DNA of 64,000 nt from contig JACZKQ010000167.1 of assembly GCA_014859965.1 (NCBI GenBank), forward strand, positions 1 to 64,000, read 5' to 3'. The notes under the pieces were generated by a model, which did no database searches, was not told where the DNA came from, and saw nothing but the letters and a program-made list of their open reading frames with translations. The stretch is from Phycisphaerae bacterium. GTDB taxonomy: Bacteria > Planctomycetota > Phycisphaerae > Sedimentisphaerales > Anaerohalosphaeraceae. Made by a program: the position numbers and the translations under genes. Positions 14,853 through 24,427 of this stretch are shown one piece after another (position 1 is the first letter of the stretch; each line of letters begins with the position of its first letter).

Positions 14853-16226
14853 ATGAAGAATAATCAGGCAAGCGGCAGGCAGGAAAAGTCCATGTCACGT
14901 CGCACGTTCCTGGGTACGGCTGCTGCGGCGGGTGCGTTTACGCTTGTGCCCCGGCACGTCCTTGGCGGGCCTGCACATGTGCCGCCTAGCGAACGTCTCA
15001 ACATCGCCGGTATCGGAGTCGGCGGCCGCGGTGCAGCCAACATGGCCGCCCTGAACGACGAAAAGCAGAACCTCGTGGCTTTGTGCGATGTGGACTGGTC
15101 GAACGCCGCCGGCACGTTTCGGCGCTATCCGGATGCCAAAAAGTACAAAGATTTCCGCAAGATGCTCGACGCCGAAGACAAGAACATCGACGCAGTGGTG
15201 GTTTCGACAGCGGATCATTGCCATGCGGTGGCCTCAATTGCGGCGATCAAGCGCGGCAAGCACGTCTATTGCGAAAAACCTTTGACGCACGATGTCTATG
15301 AAGCCCGTATGGTGGCCCAGGCTGCTCGCGAGGCGAAGGTCGCCACGCAGATGGGCAACGGCGGGCAGGCCAGCGAGGAGCGACGTGTGCTTGCCGAGAC
15401 TATTTGGGCCGGTGCAATTGGTGCAGTCCGCGAGGTGCATATTTGGACCGACAGGCCCAACAACGGGATCTTCGGCGAATACTGGCCGCAAGGTGTGGGC
15501 CGACCGAAGGAAACGCCGTCTGTCCCCGATACGCTGGATTGGGATACATGGCTGGGCACCGCGCCCGTGCGCCCGTACCACCCGGCGTATACACCGTTCA
15601 AGTGGCGCGGCTGGTGGGATTTCGGTACAGGAGCCCTCGGCGATATCGGCTGCCATTCGTTCGACCCCGCCGTCCGGGCGCTTAAACTCGGTGCCCCCCT
15701 GAGCGTCGAAGCCTCTTCTACCCGCGTTAACGACGAGACTTATCCGTTAGGCTCGATTGTGACCTATCGCTTCCCGGCCCGGGAAGATATGCCGGCTCTA
15801 AAATTCGTGTGGTATGACGGCGGGCTCAAGCCGGATCGCCCCGAAGGTATGGATCCTAACTGGCAGATGGGCACTAACGGCTCGCTGTACTTCGGAGACA
15901 AGGGCATAATGGCAGGCCACGTGGTCATGCCCAGGGCCCGTCGCGACGAGTTCGGCAAGCCCGCCAAGGTGCTGCCGCGGTCGCCGGGTCACTATGTCGA
16001 GTGGATCAACGCCTGCAAGGGCGGCGAACCGGCCGGTTCGAATTTCGACCACGCCGGTCCCATGACCGAAACCGTGCTCCTGGGCAATATCGCCCTGCGG
16101 ATGCAATTGCGGGAACGTCTCTTCCGCGAGGCCCTGCAGTGGGACAGTGAGAAAATGCAGTTCACGAATGTCCCCGAGGCTAACCAGTACCTGCGTCGAG
16201 AATACCGGCAGGGCTGGACGCTGTAA
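14853..16226 (+). CDS. Tat-exported Gfo/Idh/MocA family oxidoreductase
   Basis: The protein (457 aa) has a twin-arginine signal (MSRRTFLGTAAAAGAFTLV) ending at PRHVLGG. The Rossmann motif GIGVGGRG, the EKP motif (YCEKPLTHDVYEAR) and GTGALGDIGCHSF in the catalytic half follow. Family members oxidise or reduce sugar hydroxyls with a tightly bound NAD(P), and exported ones must be folded with the cofactor before Tat transport. The ATG at 14853 follows GTGAGGAGAG; a GTG at 14838 is less likely. It is nearly collinear with the gene at 1-1263, so the two are paralogues from duplication or transfer. It is the first gene of a sugar locus continuing to 23412. The family is certain; the substrate is unknown. 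Confidence 0.93.
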   Translation: MKNNQASGRQEKSMSRRTFLGTAAAAGAFTLVPRHVLGGPAHVPPSERLNIAGIGVGGRGAANMAALNDEKQNLVALCDVDWSNAAGTFRRYPDAKKYKDFRKMLDAEDKNIDAVVVSTADHCHAVASIAAIKRGKHVYCEKPLTHDVYEARMVAQAAREAKVATQMGNGGQASEERRVLAETIWAGAIGAVREVHIWTDRPNNGIFGEYWPQGVGRPKETPSVPDTLDWDTWLGTAPVRPYHPAYTPFKWRGWWDFGTGALGDIGCHSFDPAVRALKLGAPLSVEASSTRVNDETYPLGSIVTYRFPAREDMPALKFVWYDGGLKPDRPEGMDPNWQMGTNGSLYFGDKGIMAGHVVMPRARRDEFGKPAKVLPRSPGHYVEWINACKGGEPAGSNFDHAGPMTETVLLGNIALRMQLRERLFREALQWDSEKMQFTNVPEANQYLRREYRQGWTL

Positions 16227-16389
16227 GTAACGCGTCGGGTCAGAATCGCCAGCGCTCGATGGGACGCCTGGAGTAACAGGAAAAGACAGTCAGATCATTC
16301 GGTCGCTTTGGGGCGGCCGGTGTAAGCGGCTGATCGCTGTGCATTTCAGGTCAGTAAATGTCTATAGAGATTTTGAACGGAGTTGAACG

Positions 16390-17400
16390 ATGCTGAGAGT
16401 GGGAATCGTAGGATTCGGGTTCATGGGACGCATGCACTACGCGCAGTGGAAGGCCCTGCAGGGTGCCGAGGTCACTGCGGTATGTGACGCCAATCCGAAC
16501 ATCGTACAAGACACAAAGAAGGCCGTGGGCAATATCGCCGGGGCGGCGAGCGGAGTGGATTTCGAAGCCCTGGAGCTGTTCTCGGATTACAACAAATTTC
16601 TTGCCGAGGCGAAGCTCGACGCGGTGTCGATTTCACTGCCGACGTTTCTCCATCCCAACTTCAGCATCCAGGCGCTGGAGGCGGGGCTGCACGTACTGTG
16701 TGAAAAGCCCATGGCCCTGACTCTCGACGAGTGCCGAAAGATGATGGATGCCGCTGCCCAAAGCGACAAGGTGCTGATGATCGGGCATTGTGTTCGTTTC
16801 TGGCCGGAGTACGCGGAGACGCGGAAAATGATCGCAGACGGTCGCTACGGGCGCGTTATCGCGGCCACGTTTCAGCGGCTCGGCACTGCGCCGGCGTGGG
16901 GCGACTGGTTTAAGGACGACTTGCGCAGCGGCGGCGTCGCAATGGATCTGCACATTCACGACACGGATTTTGTGCAGTATCTGTTCGGCATGCCCCGCGC
17001 AGTATTCAGCCGCCAGGCCAAGGCGCCGGCGGGCGGCGCGATCCATATCGCCACCCAGTACATGTATGACGACGACAAGGTCGTCGTTGCAGAAGGCGGA
17101 TGGGGCATGACGCCGGCGTTCGGTTTCGAGATGAGTTTCAACATTGTGCTGGAAAAGGCGACGATCAGCTACGATTGCACCCGCACGCCCGCCTTCAGGG
17201 TGTGCCCGGTCGACGGCGAAACATTTACGCCGCAAGTGGCGTCCGGCGACGGCTATTCCATCGAAATAGATCATTTCGCAAGAACAGTGGCCGGAGAGAA
17301 CCCGCCGCAGGTTATTACGCTTGAAGAGTCGCGCAACTCGGTGAAAATCGTGCTCGCCGAAAAGGAGTCCGCCGAGGAACATCGGTCGGTCGAATTGTAA
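16390..17400 (+). CDS. Cytoplasmic Gfo/Idh/MocA family oxidoreductase
   Basis: The protein (336 aa) has no signal sequence. The N-terminal Rossmann motif is GIVGFGFMGRMH, the cofactor-binding EKP motif is LCEKPMALTLDE, and MDLHIHDTDFVQYLFG carries the DxxxH catalytic pattern. The length is standard for the family. It should be a cytoplasmic NAD-dependent dehydrogenase or reductase for a sugar or inositol derivative. It lies 163 bases after the exported paralogue and 37 bases before the TIM-barrel isomerase, with which it is likely cotranscribed. Dehydrogenases of this family paired with xylose-isomerase-like proteins recur in inositol and 3-keto-sugar pathways. Confidence 0.92.
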   Translation: MLRVGIVGFGFMGRMHYAQWKALQGAEVTAVCDANPNIVQDTKKAVGNIAGAASGVDFEALELFSDYNKFLAEAKLDAVSISLPTFLHPNFSIQALEAGLHVLCEKPMALTLDECRKMMDAAAQSDKVLMIGHCVRFWPEYAETRKMIADGRYGRVIAATFQRLGTAPAWGDWFKDDLRSGGVAMDLHIHDTDFVQYLFGMPRAVFSRQAKAPAGGAIHIATQYMYDDDKVVVAEGGWGMTPAFGFEMSFNIVLEKATISYDCTRTPAFRVCPVDGETFTPQVASGDGYSIEIDHFARTVAGENPPQVITLEESRNSVKIVLAEKESAEEHRSVEL

Positions 17401-17437
17401 CGAAGGCGCGTACAGAAACATATAGCAGGAGACAGAC

Positions 17438-18262
17438 ATGATTAAATGTGGAAACTGGCCCGCGGGTGTTTGCAGTTGGTCCCTTCAGACGGACGTCGCC
17501 GGCGTTGTCGAGGCCATGGACAAACTCGGAATTGAGCACGTCCATCTGGCGGTAGGGCCCGCGATAGGGCCGGACGCCAAGGCCTATCTGGATGCCATCA
17601 GCAAACAAACCTGGAGCGTCAGCAGTACGATGATCGATTTTCCACAGGAGGACTATTCGACGCTCGAAGCGATCCGCCGCACCGGCGGGATCGCACCGGA
17701 CGACTGCTGGGACGCCAACCGCGAGCGGTTCATTCAGGCAGCCGAAATCACCGCGCGACTCGGCGTGCGGTATATTTCCACGCATCTCGGATTTATCGAT
17801 CACACACGCAAGGAATATACACGAAAGATATTCGACCGCACCCGGATCCTTGCCGACGCAGCCGCGGAAAAAGGGCTCGAAATGCTCATGGAGACGGGTC
17901 AGGAAACCGCCGTCGAAATGCGGCAGTTCCTCGAAAAACTCAATCACCCATCCGTGGCGGTCAATTTCGATCCGGCCAATATGATTCTCTATGATAAGGG
18001 CGAGCCGCTTGAGGCGGTGCATATCCTCGCGCCCTGGATCAAGCATGTACACATCAAGGACGCCATCCGCACGAACAAGCGCGGCAGGTGGGGCACGGAG
18101 GTGCCGTGGGGCGACGGCGACGTGCGCACAGAGGAATTTTTGCGGACGCTTCGCAAGATCGGCTTCAAGGGTACGCTGGCCATCGAGCGAGAAGCGGGCA
18201 GCGACCGCTTCGGCGACATCAAGCATGCTGCCGATATCCTGACACGGTTCGGCAAGATGTAG
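17438..18262 (+). CDS. Sugar phosphate isomerase/epimerase (xylose isomerase-like TIM barrel)
   Basis: The protein (274 aa) is of the AP_endonuc_2 superfamily. Metal-binding residues typical of the fold appear in order: Glu in METGQE, Asp in VNFDPANM, His in KHVHIKDA and Glu in LAIEREAG. Members interconvert keto and aldo sugars, epimerise them, or act on keto-inositols and 3-keto sugars. An AGGAG lies about 8 bases before the ATG. The protein is cytoplasmic and follows the dehydrogenase at 16390-17400 closely. A strong hairpin (18278-18302) begins 15 bases after the stop and may end or protect the transcript. Confidence 0.9.
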   Translation: MIKCGNWPAGVCSWSLQTDVAGVVEAMDKLGIEHVHLAVGPAIGPDAKAYLDAISKQTWSVSSTMIDFPQEDYSTLEAIRRTGGIAPDDCWDANRERFIQAAEITARLGVRYISTHLGFIDHTRKEYTRKIFDRTRILADAAAEKGLEMLMETGQETAVEMRQFLEKLNHPSVAVNFDPANMILYDKGEPLEAVHILAPWIKHVHIKDAIRTNKRGRWGTEVPWGDGDVRTEEFLRTLRKIGFKGTLAIEREAGSDRFGDIKHAADILTRFGKM

Positions 18263-18708
18263 AATGCGATGTGCCCGCCTCTTGCGCCGACAGCGCAAGG
18301 GGCCGGTTGGAGGACAGGGCGTGATGAAGAAGAGACGTTTTCTGCCGACGATCTGTTCGCCGGTTCACGCTGCGCTGCCGGTAAGCCCTGGTGCCGACGG
18401 GGAGCAACCAAACGAAGTTCTCCGGCCAAGGCCCTGGCGGCAGGGCAACCGTCCGATCTGGAAGGCGACGCATCAAGTATTTCGCGACCGTCAACCGGCA
18501 AAGCATCGGCACGAAGGTTCTAAGGCGGTACTCTGTGCAGCCGAATGCCGCCAGGCGAGCACGCGCGGCAATACCCCCACATTCTCAAGCGTCTTTCCCA
18601 TACGGTATCATTACGGCAGAAGACCTTCCACAGCCCCTGCTGGGGTCGCGGGAGATAAATAACTATGCGTAACCAACGTAAATGACTTTATTGTGAGTTG
18701 GAGTTGCG
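18263..18708 (+). other. 446-bp spacer with hairpins, no gene recognised
   Basis: CTTGCGC (18281-18287) and GCGCAAG (18293-18299) make a tight hairpin, extendable by three outer pairs. GCCCTG-GCGG-CAGGGC (18431-18446) is a perfect six-pair tetraloop hairpin. Short open frames (for example 18264-18662) have no protein-like character. The last 60 bases before the ATG at 18709 hold GTTGGAG as a probable ribosome site. No riboswitch family could be named. Confidence 0.35.
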
Positions 18709-19995
18709 ATGGAAACCCGAGCGATCAGCAGACGAACGTTTTTGAAGACAGCAAGTCGCGCCGCCGGCGCGGCGGCGGCCTTTTCTATTGTGCCGCGGCA
18801 CGTTCTGGGCGCGCCGGGCCGGCCGGCCCCCAGCGAACAGTTGACCAAAGCAGTCGTCGGCGTCGGCGGCATGGGGCAGGGCCACCTGACCTATCCGGGC
18901 GCCAAACTGCTGGCGATCTGCGACGTTGACGAGCAGCACCTGACGCGGACGCTGGCCAAAGTCGACAAAGACGTCAAAGGCTACAAGGATTTTCGCGAGG
19001 TCGTCGATCGCGACGATATCGACATTATTCACGTACCGACGCCGCCGCACTGGCACGCGCTGATCTCCATCGCTGCCGCCGAGGCAGGCAAAGATGTCTG
19101 GTGTGAAAAGCCCATGACCCGCACTATTGGCGAGGGCAAAAAGGTCCGCGATGCCGTGCTGCGAAACGGGCGTATTTTCCGCCTGAACACCTGGTTTCGT
19201 TTCAGCGGCGGGTTCTACGGCTTCGGCACCACAGTCAAGCCCATCAAGCAGATCGTCGATGCGCGATTGTTGGGTTGGCCGCTTACGGTCACGATCAACG
19301 CCGCGACCGGTTTTGACTGGAAACTAGGTATGTGGAGCGGCCGAACAGACCTGACGCCGCAGACTGTCCCCGCGCACTTCGACTACAATCTCTGGCTGGG
19401 TCCGGCGCCGTGGAAGCCGTATCACGCGCACCGCACCCACGGTTCGTTCCGAGGGTACTGGGATTACGACGGCGGCGGTCTCGGCGACATGGGCATGCAC
19501 TACATCGACCCGGTGCAGTACATCCTGGGCAAGGACGATACATCGCCCGTCGAGATCGAGGCCGACACGCCGCAGCAGCACCCCGACGCGGCAATTCCGT
19601 GGCGGCGCATCGAGATGAAATACGCCGACGGCTGCAAGATCATCCTTGACGGCGAAAACAAAGACGTCAACGCGCCGTTCATTCAGGGCCCGCAGGGCAA
19701 ACTGTATCCGGGTCTGCGATCTGACGTTCCTCGCCTGGCCGAAACGTTAGCCTCGTTGCCCGAACCGGAGCCGCAGGTAACCGACTTTGAGTATGCGGTG
19801 CGCAACCGCCGGAAGTTCGCTCTGAACGAGTCCAACGGCCATCGCTCCTGCACCATTGTTAATCTCGGAGTGATTGCCGTGCGTCTGGCCAGGCCCCTGC
19901 GGTACGACCCGGTCAAGGAGCAGTTCATTGGCGATGACGAGGCCAACCGTTACATCGACCAGCCGCAGCGGGCCCCCTGGTATCTGCCGGCATAA
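18709..19995 (+). CDS. Tat-exported Gfo/Idh/MocA family oxidoreductase
   Basis: The protein (428 aa) has a twin-arginine signal (SRRTFLKTASRAAGAAAAFS, ending near VPRHVLGAP). Next come the Rossmann motif GVGGMGQGH, an EKP motif (WCEKPMTRTIGEGK) and GGLGDMGMHYIDPVQYILG in the catalytic half. It is more distant from the 14853 gene than that gene is from the one at the left edge. It should be a periplasmic oxidoreductase acting on a sugar or glycoside. It follows the 446-bp spacer and precedes the HEAT-DUF1080 protein by 45 bases, so those two probably share a transcript. That pairing suggests it makes or reduces the keto-glycoside the DUF1080 domains would cleave. Confidence 0.92.
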   Translation: METRAISRRTFLKTASRAAGAAAAFSIVPRHVLGAPGRPAPSEQLTKAVVGVGGMGQGHLTYPGAKLLAICDVDEQHLTRTLAKVDKDVKGYKDFREVVDRDDIDIIHVPTPPHWHALISIAAAEAGKDVWCEKPMTRTIGEGKKVRDAVLRNGRIFRLNTWFRFSGGFYGFGTTVKPIKQIVDARLLGWPLTVTINAATGFDWKLGMWSGRTDLTPQTVPAHFDYNLWLGPAPWKPYHAHRTHGSFRGYWDYDGGGLGDMGMHYIDPVQYILGKDDTSPVEIEADTPQQHPDAAIPWRRIEMKYADGCKIILDGENKDVNAPFIQGPQGKLYPGLRSDVPRLAETLASLPEPEPQVTDFEYAVRNRRKFALNESNGHRSCTIVNLGVIAVRLARPLRYDPVKEQFIGDDEANRYIDQPQRAPWYLPA

Positions 19996-20040
19996 AGCCG
20001 CTTAATTTGTATACGTCTCAACCGGATATGGAGAAGAACA

Positions 20041-23000
20041 ATGAAGGCAAGAGCGACATTCCTGATTGCATGTGTTTTATCGATTGCCATTGTCCCGGCG
20101 TTTGCCGACGACGCCCAAATACAGGCCGTAAAGCCGATTCTTGACAAGACCCCGGCTGCGGATCCCGCCGGAACGCAGGCCAACGCCGCGCAACTGGTCC
20201 AGCTTGGCGGCGACGCAATAAAGGCCCTGTGCGGCATGCTCATTGAACCGGGCGGCGACAATGACGTAAAGGTGCGTTATGCACTGGACGGCCTTGCCGT
20301 ACACGTTTCGCGACCCGGCGCCGAGGCCGAACGACTCATGTTCGTCAAGGCCGTCGCCGAGGTGCTGCCCGCTGCCCAAGGCAACGATGTCAAACAGTTC
20401 CTCATCGAGCGGCTCCAGCGAGCCGGCAGGGGCGAAAGCGTAGAAGTCATCGTCCCCTTGCTCAGCGATGAGCGACTCTGCGAACCCGCCGCGCAGGCGC
20501 TGCAGGCCATCGGAACCGACAATGCCAAAGCTGCGCTTGCCGAGGCACTGCCGAAAGCAGCAGGCGCCAACCGCGTGACGATCGTTGGCGCGCTCGGCAA
20601 CCTGCGTTGTGCCTCGGCGACCGCTGCCATTCTCCGGGATGCTCGGAACCGCGATACAAATCTCCGACACGCCGCACTGCAGGCACTGGCCTTGATCGGA
20701 GACCCCTCGGCACAGGCCGCTCTCGCTCGGGCCGCCCAGGCCAAAGGCTCCTATGAACGCGCCTTCGGCACGTCATGTTATCTTCTGTACGCGGGCCGGT
20801 TAGCTGAAGAAGGCAAGGCCGCCGATTGTGCGAAGATCTGCCGCGAGCTGATGGCAGCACGAGCGAAGACCGGCGAATCGCATGTGCAGTGCGCCGCATT
20901 GAGCACCTTGACAGCCGCGCTGGGGGAAGGCGCCCTGGGTGACCTGATGGCTGCCGTGGATGCGGGTGATATTGAAGTGACTGCCGCGGCCCTGATGCTG
21001 GCGCAGAATCTGGGGGGGCCCTCCGCAACCCAGGCGTGGATCGAAGAGGCCAAGACCCGGCCGGCCCCCGCGAAGGCGGCGATCGTTACTATGCTCGCTG
21101 CCCGCGGCGACAAGGCGGCACTCGATTGCATCGTTGCCGCCCTCGGTGATGCCGACAAGGACGTGCGCATAGCCGCTGTGGCGGCCGCCGTCAAGCTCGG
21201 CGGTGATGCCGCCATTAAGCCGGTCATGCAGTTCATTCAGGCTGCAACCGTTGACAGCGAAATCAAATTCGCAGCTGAAACGCTGAACCGCCTCACGGGC
21301 GAGGCTGTCGTCGAAGCGATGGCTGCGGCCCTCCCGCAAAGCGGACCGCGTGCTCAGATTGCCCTCATCGAAGCCTTGGCGGCGCGCAAGGCGCGGGCCC
21401 AGTGCGGCGCCGTTCTTGCGGCTTTTGACGGAGGTGACGCCGCGGTGCATGCAGCGGCCGCCAAAGCACTGGCCGACGTGGCGGCGCCCGCCGACATCGA
21501 CGCGCTCATCCAGCGGCTCAATGCCGCAACAGGCGATTCGGACAAATCCGCCCTGCAGCGGGCCCTCGTCGCGGCCGCCCAGCAGATTGAAGATCCGCAG
21601 GCGCGTGCCGGGAAAGTAATTGCGGCTCTTTCGGCGGCTGATAACGAAAAGAAGGTCCCCCTAATAGGCGTGCTGGCTCGACTCGGCTCTACGGCGGCCC
21701 TGAAGGCTGTTGTTGCCGAAACCGAAAACAAGGAGGCCGTTGCACACGACGCTGCCGTTCGTGCTCTGACCGCCTGGCCGGACGACGAGGCGGCGCCGGC
21801 GATTTTGACCACCATCGAGATGACCACCAATGTTACCCACCGGGTGCTGGCCCTTCGCGGCCTCGTGCGGGTGTTAGGCACCTCGGACAGAAGCGCTGCC
21901 GAGATTACAGGCATGTATGCACGTGCGCTGAGAGCGGCCGACCGGGCTGAGGATAAGAAACTCGTCATTGCCGGCCTTGCCAACGTTCGCACGCTGGATG
22001 CACTGCGCCTTGTAGCCGAGTATCTCGAAGATGCCGACCTCAAGACCGAAGCCGCCGTCGCTGCCGTGCGAATCGCACTCGGCCCCGACGACCGCTCAAA
22101 ACCATTGACCGACAACGAGATCGTCGTCGCCCTGCGCATGGCCATGCCGTCGATCTCCGATGAAAAGACGCGCGACCGGATGAACAAGCTGATCGCGCAA
22201 ATACCGCCGGCTAAGGACGTCCTCGTCCGCCCAGCCCCCGAAGGCTTTGTTGCGCTCTTCAACGGCAAGGACCTCACCGGCTGGAAAGGCCTGCTTGCCA
22301 GCCCCAATGACAACCCGGCCAAGCGCGCCGCCCTGGATGCGGCCAAACTCAAGGAATTGCAGGCCAAGGCCGACGAGACGATGCGGGCCCATTGGTCCGT
22401 CGACAACGGCGTCCTGCATTTCGACGGCCGAGGCTTCAGCCTCGCCACTGCCAGAAACTACGCCGACTTCGAAATGTTAGTCGATTGGCGCGTCGTCGAA
22501 CCCCGCGGCGACAGTGGCATTTATCTCCGCGGCTCGCCCCAGGTGCAGATCTGGGACCCGCAGCAGCATGGCGTCGGCTCCGGCGGCCTGTACAACAATA
22601 AGCAAAACCCCGACAAGCCGCTGGTCACCGCCGACAACCCCATCGGTACGTGGAACACCTTCCGTATCCGCATGACCGGCGAGAAGGTCACCGTCTATCT
22701 CAACGGCCTGCTCGTCGTGGATAACGTCGTCCTGGAGAACTACTGGGACCGCAGTATCCCGATCTTCTCCTCCGAGCAGATCGAGCTGCAGTGTCATGGC
22801 AACCCGATCGATTTCGCCAACATTTTCATCCGCGAGATCCCGCGCCCGGGCGAGTTTCGCCCGCTTTTTAACGGCCGCGACCTCGCCGGGTGGATTGGCG
22901 ATACGAAGGGCTATGTCGTCGAGGACGGCAAGATCGTCTGCAAGCCTGGCGGCAATCTGTATACCGAAGAGCAGTTTGACAATTTCCGCATGAAATTCGA

Positions 23001-23412
23001 GTTCAAGCTGACACCCGGCGCCAATAACGGCCTCGGCATCCGCACACCGCCGGGCGGCGACGCCGCCTACGTGGGCATGGAATTGCAGATTCTGGACGAC
23101 ACAGCAAAGATCTACGAAAACCTTCAGCCGTACCAGTACCACGGGTCGATCTACGGGGTTGTGCCCGCCAAACGCGGCTATCAAAAGCCGGTGGGCGAAT
23201 GGAACAGCCAGGAGGTCATCGCCGACGGCACAAAAATAAAGGTCATTCTCAATGGTGAAACCATCGTTGATGCCGACATTCAGCCGGCCATAGACAACGG
23301 CGCCATGGACGGCCGACCGCACCCGGGGCTCAAACGCAAGACCGGCCACATCGGCTTTCTTGGTCACGGCTCAGTCGTTGAATTCAGGAATATCCAGATT
23401 CGCCGCCTTTGA
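20041..23412 (+). CDS. Secreted HEAT-repeat protein with two DUF1080 domains
   Basis: The protein (1123 aa) has a signal peptide (MKARATFLIACVLSIAIVPA, cleavage after FAD or nearby). Residues about 30-720 are alanine-rich HEAT-like helical repeats. Two DUF1080 domains (3-keto-disaccharide hydrolase family, concanavalin-like) follow: one from about 734 (FVALFNGKDLTGWKG) to 933, and one from about 937 (FRPLFNGRDLAGWIG) to the end. DUF1080 members have been linked to cleavage of 3-keto glycosides, and many are of unknown activity. The first copy has an insert of about 30 residues after the opening strand. Two fused copies behind a HEAT scaffold is an unusual length for the family. The gene closes the sugar locus that starts at 14853. 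Confidence 0.87.
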   Translation: MKARATFLIACVLSIAIVPAFADDAQIQAVKPILDKTPAADPAGTQANAAQLVQLGGDAIKALCGMLIEPGGDNDVKVRYALDGLAVHVSRPGAEAERLMFVKAVAEVLPAAQGNDVKQFLIERLQRAGRGESVEVIVPLLSDERLCEPAAQALQAIGTDNAKAALAEALPKAAGANRVTIVGALGNLRCASATAAILRDARNRDTNLRHAALQALALIGDPSAQAALARAAQAKGSYERAFGTSCYLLYAGRLAEEGKAADCAKICRELMAARAKTGESHVQCAALSTLTAALGEGALGDLMAAVDAGDIEVTAAALMLAQNLGGPSATQAWIEEAKTRPAPAKAAIVTMLAARGDKAALDCIVAALGDADKDVRIAAVAAAVKLGGDAAIKPVMQFIQAATVDSEIKFAAETLNRLTGEAVVEAMAAALPQSGPRAQIALIEALAARKARAQCGAVLAAFDGGDAAVHAAAAKALADVAAPADIDALIQRLNAATGDSDKSALQRALVAAAQQIEDPQARAGKVIAALSAADNEKKVPLIGVLARLGSTAALKAVVAETENKEAVAHDAAVRALTAWPDDEAAPAILTTIEMTTNVTHRVLALRGLVRVLGTSDRSAAEITGMYARALRAADRAEDKKLVIAGLANVRTLDALRLVAEYLEDADLKTEAAVAAVRIALGPDDRSKPLTDNEIVVALRMAMPSISDEKTRDRMNKLIAQIPPAKDVLVRPAPEGFVALFNGKDLTGWKGLLASPNDNPAKRAALDAAKLKELQAKADETMRAHWSVDNGVLHFDGRGFSLATARNYADFEMLVDWRVVEPRGDSGIYLRGSPQVQIWDPQQHGVGSGGLYNNKQNPDKPLVTADNPIGTWNTFRIRMTGEKVTVYLNGLLVVDNVVLENYWDRSIPIFSSEQIELQCHGNPIDFANIFIREIPRPGEFRPLFNGRDLAGWIGDTKGYVVEDGKIVCKPGGNLYTEEQFDNFRMKFEFKLTPGANNGLGIRTPPGGDAAYVGMELQILDDTAKIYENLQPYQYHGSIYGVVPAKRGYQKPVGEWNSQEVIADGTKIKVILNGETIVDADIQPAIDNGAMDGRPHPGLKRKTGHIGFLGHGSVVEFRNIQIRRL

Positions 23413-23672
23413 GGTTGGCTTAACCAGAAAAAACTTGCATGCCAGGCCCTAAACGGAATGTTGTGCGAAGAGTGCGTTTGGGACACGTAAGATTTGGTAA
23501 CAAGTTTTGCATTCAATAATTGGCAGAGTAGGGAAAGAACATGATTTTGTTGCACTGTAATCCTGCCGAAATTGTTGAATGGCTGGCGATTCTTTGTGAT
23601 GGAAACGACACCTTCCCGATACGCGATACTTACACGCTATGGATTCCAAAAGTCCGCGGATGATAAGATAGG

Positions 23673-23701
23673 TTGACACACTTAGAAAAGGCAGTTAAAA
23701 T
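23673..23701 (+). promoter_or_regulatory. Sigma-70 promoter of the TetR/RND efflux operon
   Basis: TTGACA (23673-23678), a 17-base spacer and TAAAAT (23696-23701) form a near-consensus promoter. Its predicted start lies about 30 bases before the TetR gene. No clear palindromic operator was found. The rest of the 23413-23737 spacer holds no gene. Confidence 0.75.
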
Positions 23702-23737
23702 AGGCATTTGAATTAGGGGGCACTTTAGGATTTTGTG

Positions 23738-24427
23738 ATGGCGGAAAGACGAGACGGATTGGCGACCAAATCGCACCTTCTTGCAGCGGCAAGGCGTGTG
23801 TTTGCGGAGAAGGGCTATCGTGATGCGACGAGTGGCGAGATCTGTTCGGCGGCTCGTGCGAATGCGGCGAGCATAAACTATCATTTCGGATCGAAAGAAA
23901 AGCTGTACGCAGAGGTGTGGAAGGAAGCATTTCAGGAGGCGATCGACCGTTACCCGCTGGACGGCGGCCTTGGGGCAGATGCATCCGCAGAGGCGCGCCT
24001 CAAGGCGACGGTCCAGTCGCTGCTGCGGAGGATGTTGGACAGTTCGTCCTTGGGCTACGCCGGGCAGATTGTGCTGATGGAGTTAGCCAACCCGACGGAA
24101 GCACTGGAACTTGTCAAACAGGATGTGATCGAACCCTTGCGTCGGCGGATGCATGCGATTGTGCGAGAGTTGGTGGGTCCGAAGGCCGCCGAGGAACAGG
24201 TGGTCTTCTGTGCGATCAGCATTATTCACCAGTGCCTTGGATTTGGCTTCAAGAAAGGCAAGCTGCCGGCGATGCTTGAATCGCTGGATAAGGAAACATT
24301 GTTGGTGTCTCTGACGGAGCATATCTATCGTTTTTCGGTGGGGGGTATTCGTGCGGTTCGCCCGCAGGTCAATGCGGCGCCGCATGTGAGGTCGGGTGAA
24401 TGTGTGTTTCGAGCGGAGGTTGGTTGA
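23738..24427 (+). CDS. TetR family transcriptional regulator
   Basis: The protein (229 aa) has an N-terminal helix-turn-helix at about 10-56 (LLAAARRVFAEKGYRDATSG, ending with NAASINYHFGSKEKLY). The C-terminal ligand domain resembles the CecR/DUF1956 type (RRRMHAIVRELVGP, IIHQCLGFGF). Such proteins repress adjacent efflux genes until a small molecule binds. ATG at 23738 is chosen; a GTG one codon earlier is possible, and AGGA lies about 9 bases before. It is the first gene of the efflux operon and directly abuts the outer membrane component, so it should control its own transcript from the promoter at 23673. Confidence 0.9.
   Translation: MAERRDGLATKSHLLAAARRVFAEKGYRDATSGEICSAARANAASINYHFGSKEKLYAEVWKEAFQEAIDRYPLDGGLGADASAEARLKATVQSLLRRMLDSSSLGYAGQIVLMELANPTEALELVKQDVIEPLRRRMHAIVRELVGPKAAEEQVVFCAISIIHQCLGFGFKKGKLPAMLESLDKETLLVSLTEHIYRFSVGGIRAVRPQVNAAPHVRSGECVFRAEVG

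Noticed and set aside
18264-18662. Possible small gene in the sugar-locus spacer
   Set aside because: Composition is not protein-like, no family is recognisable, and several frames are equally open.
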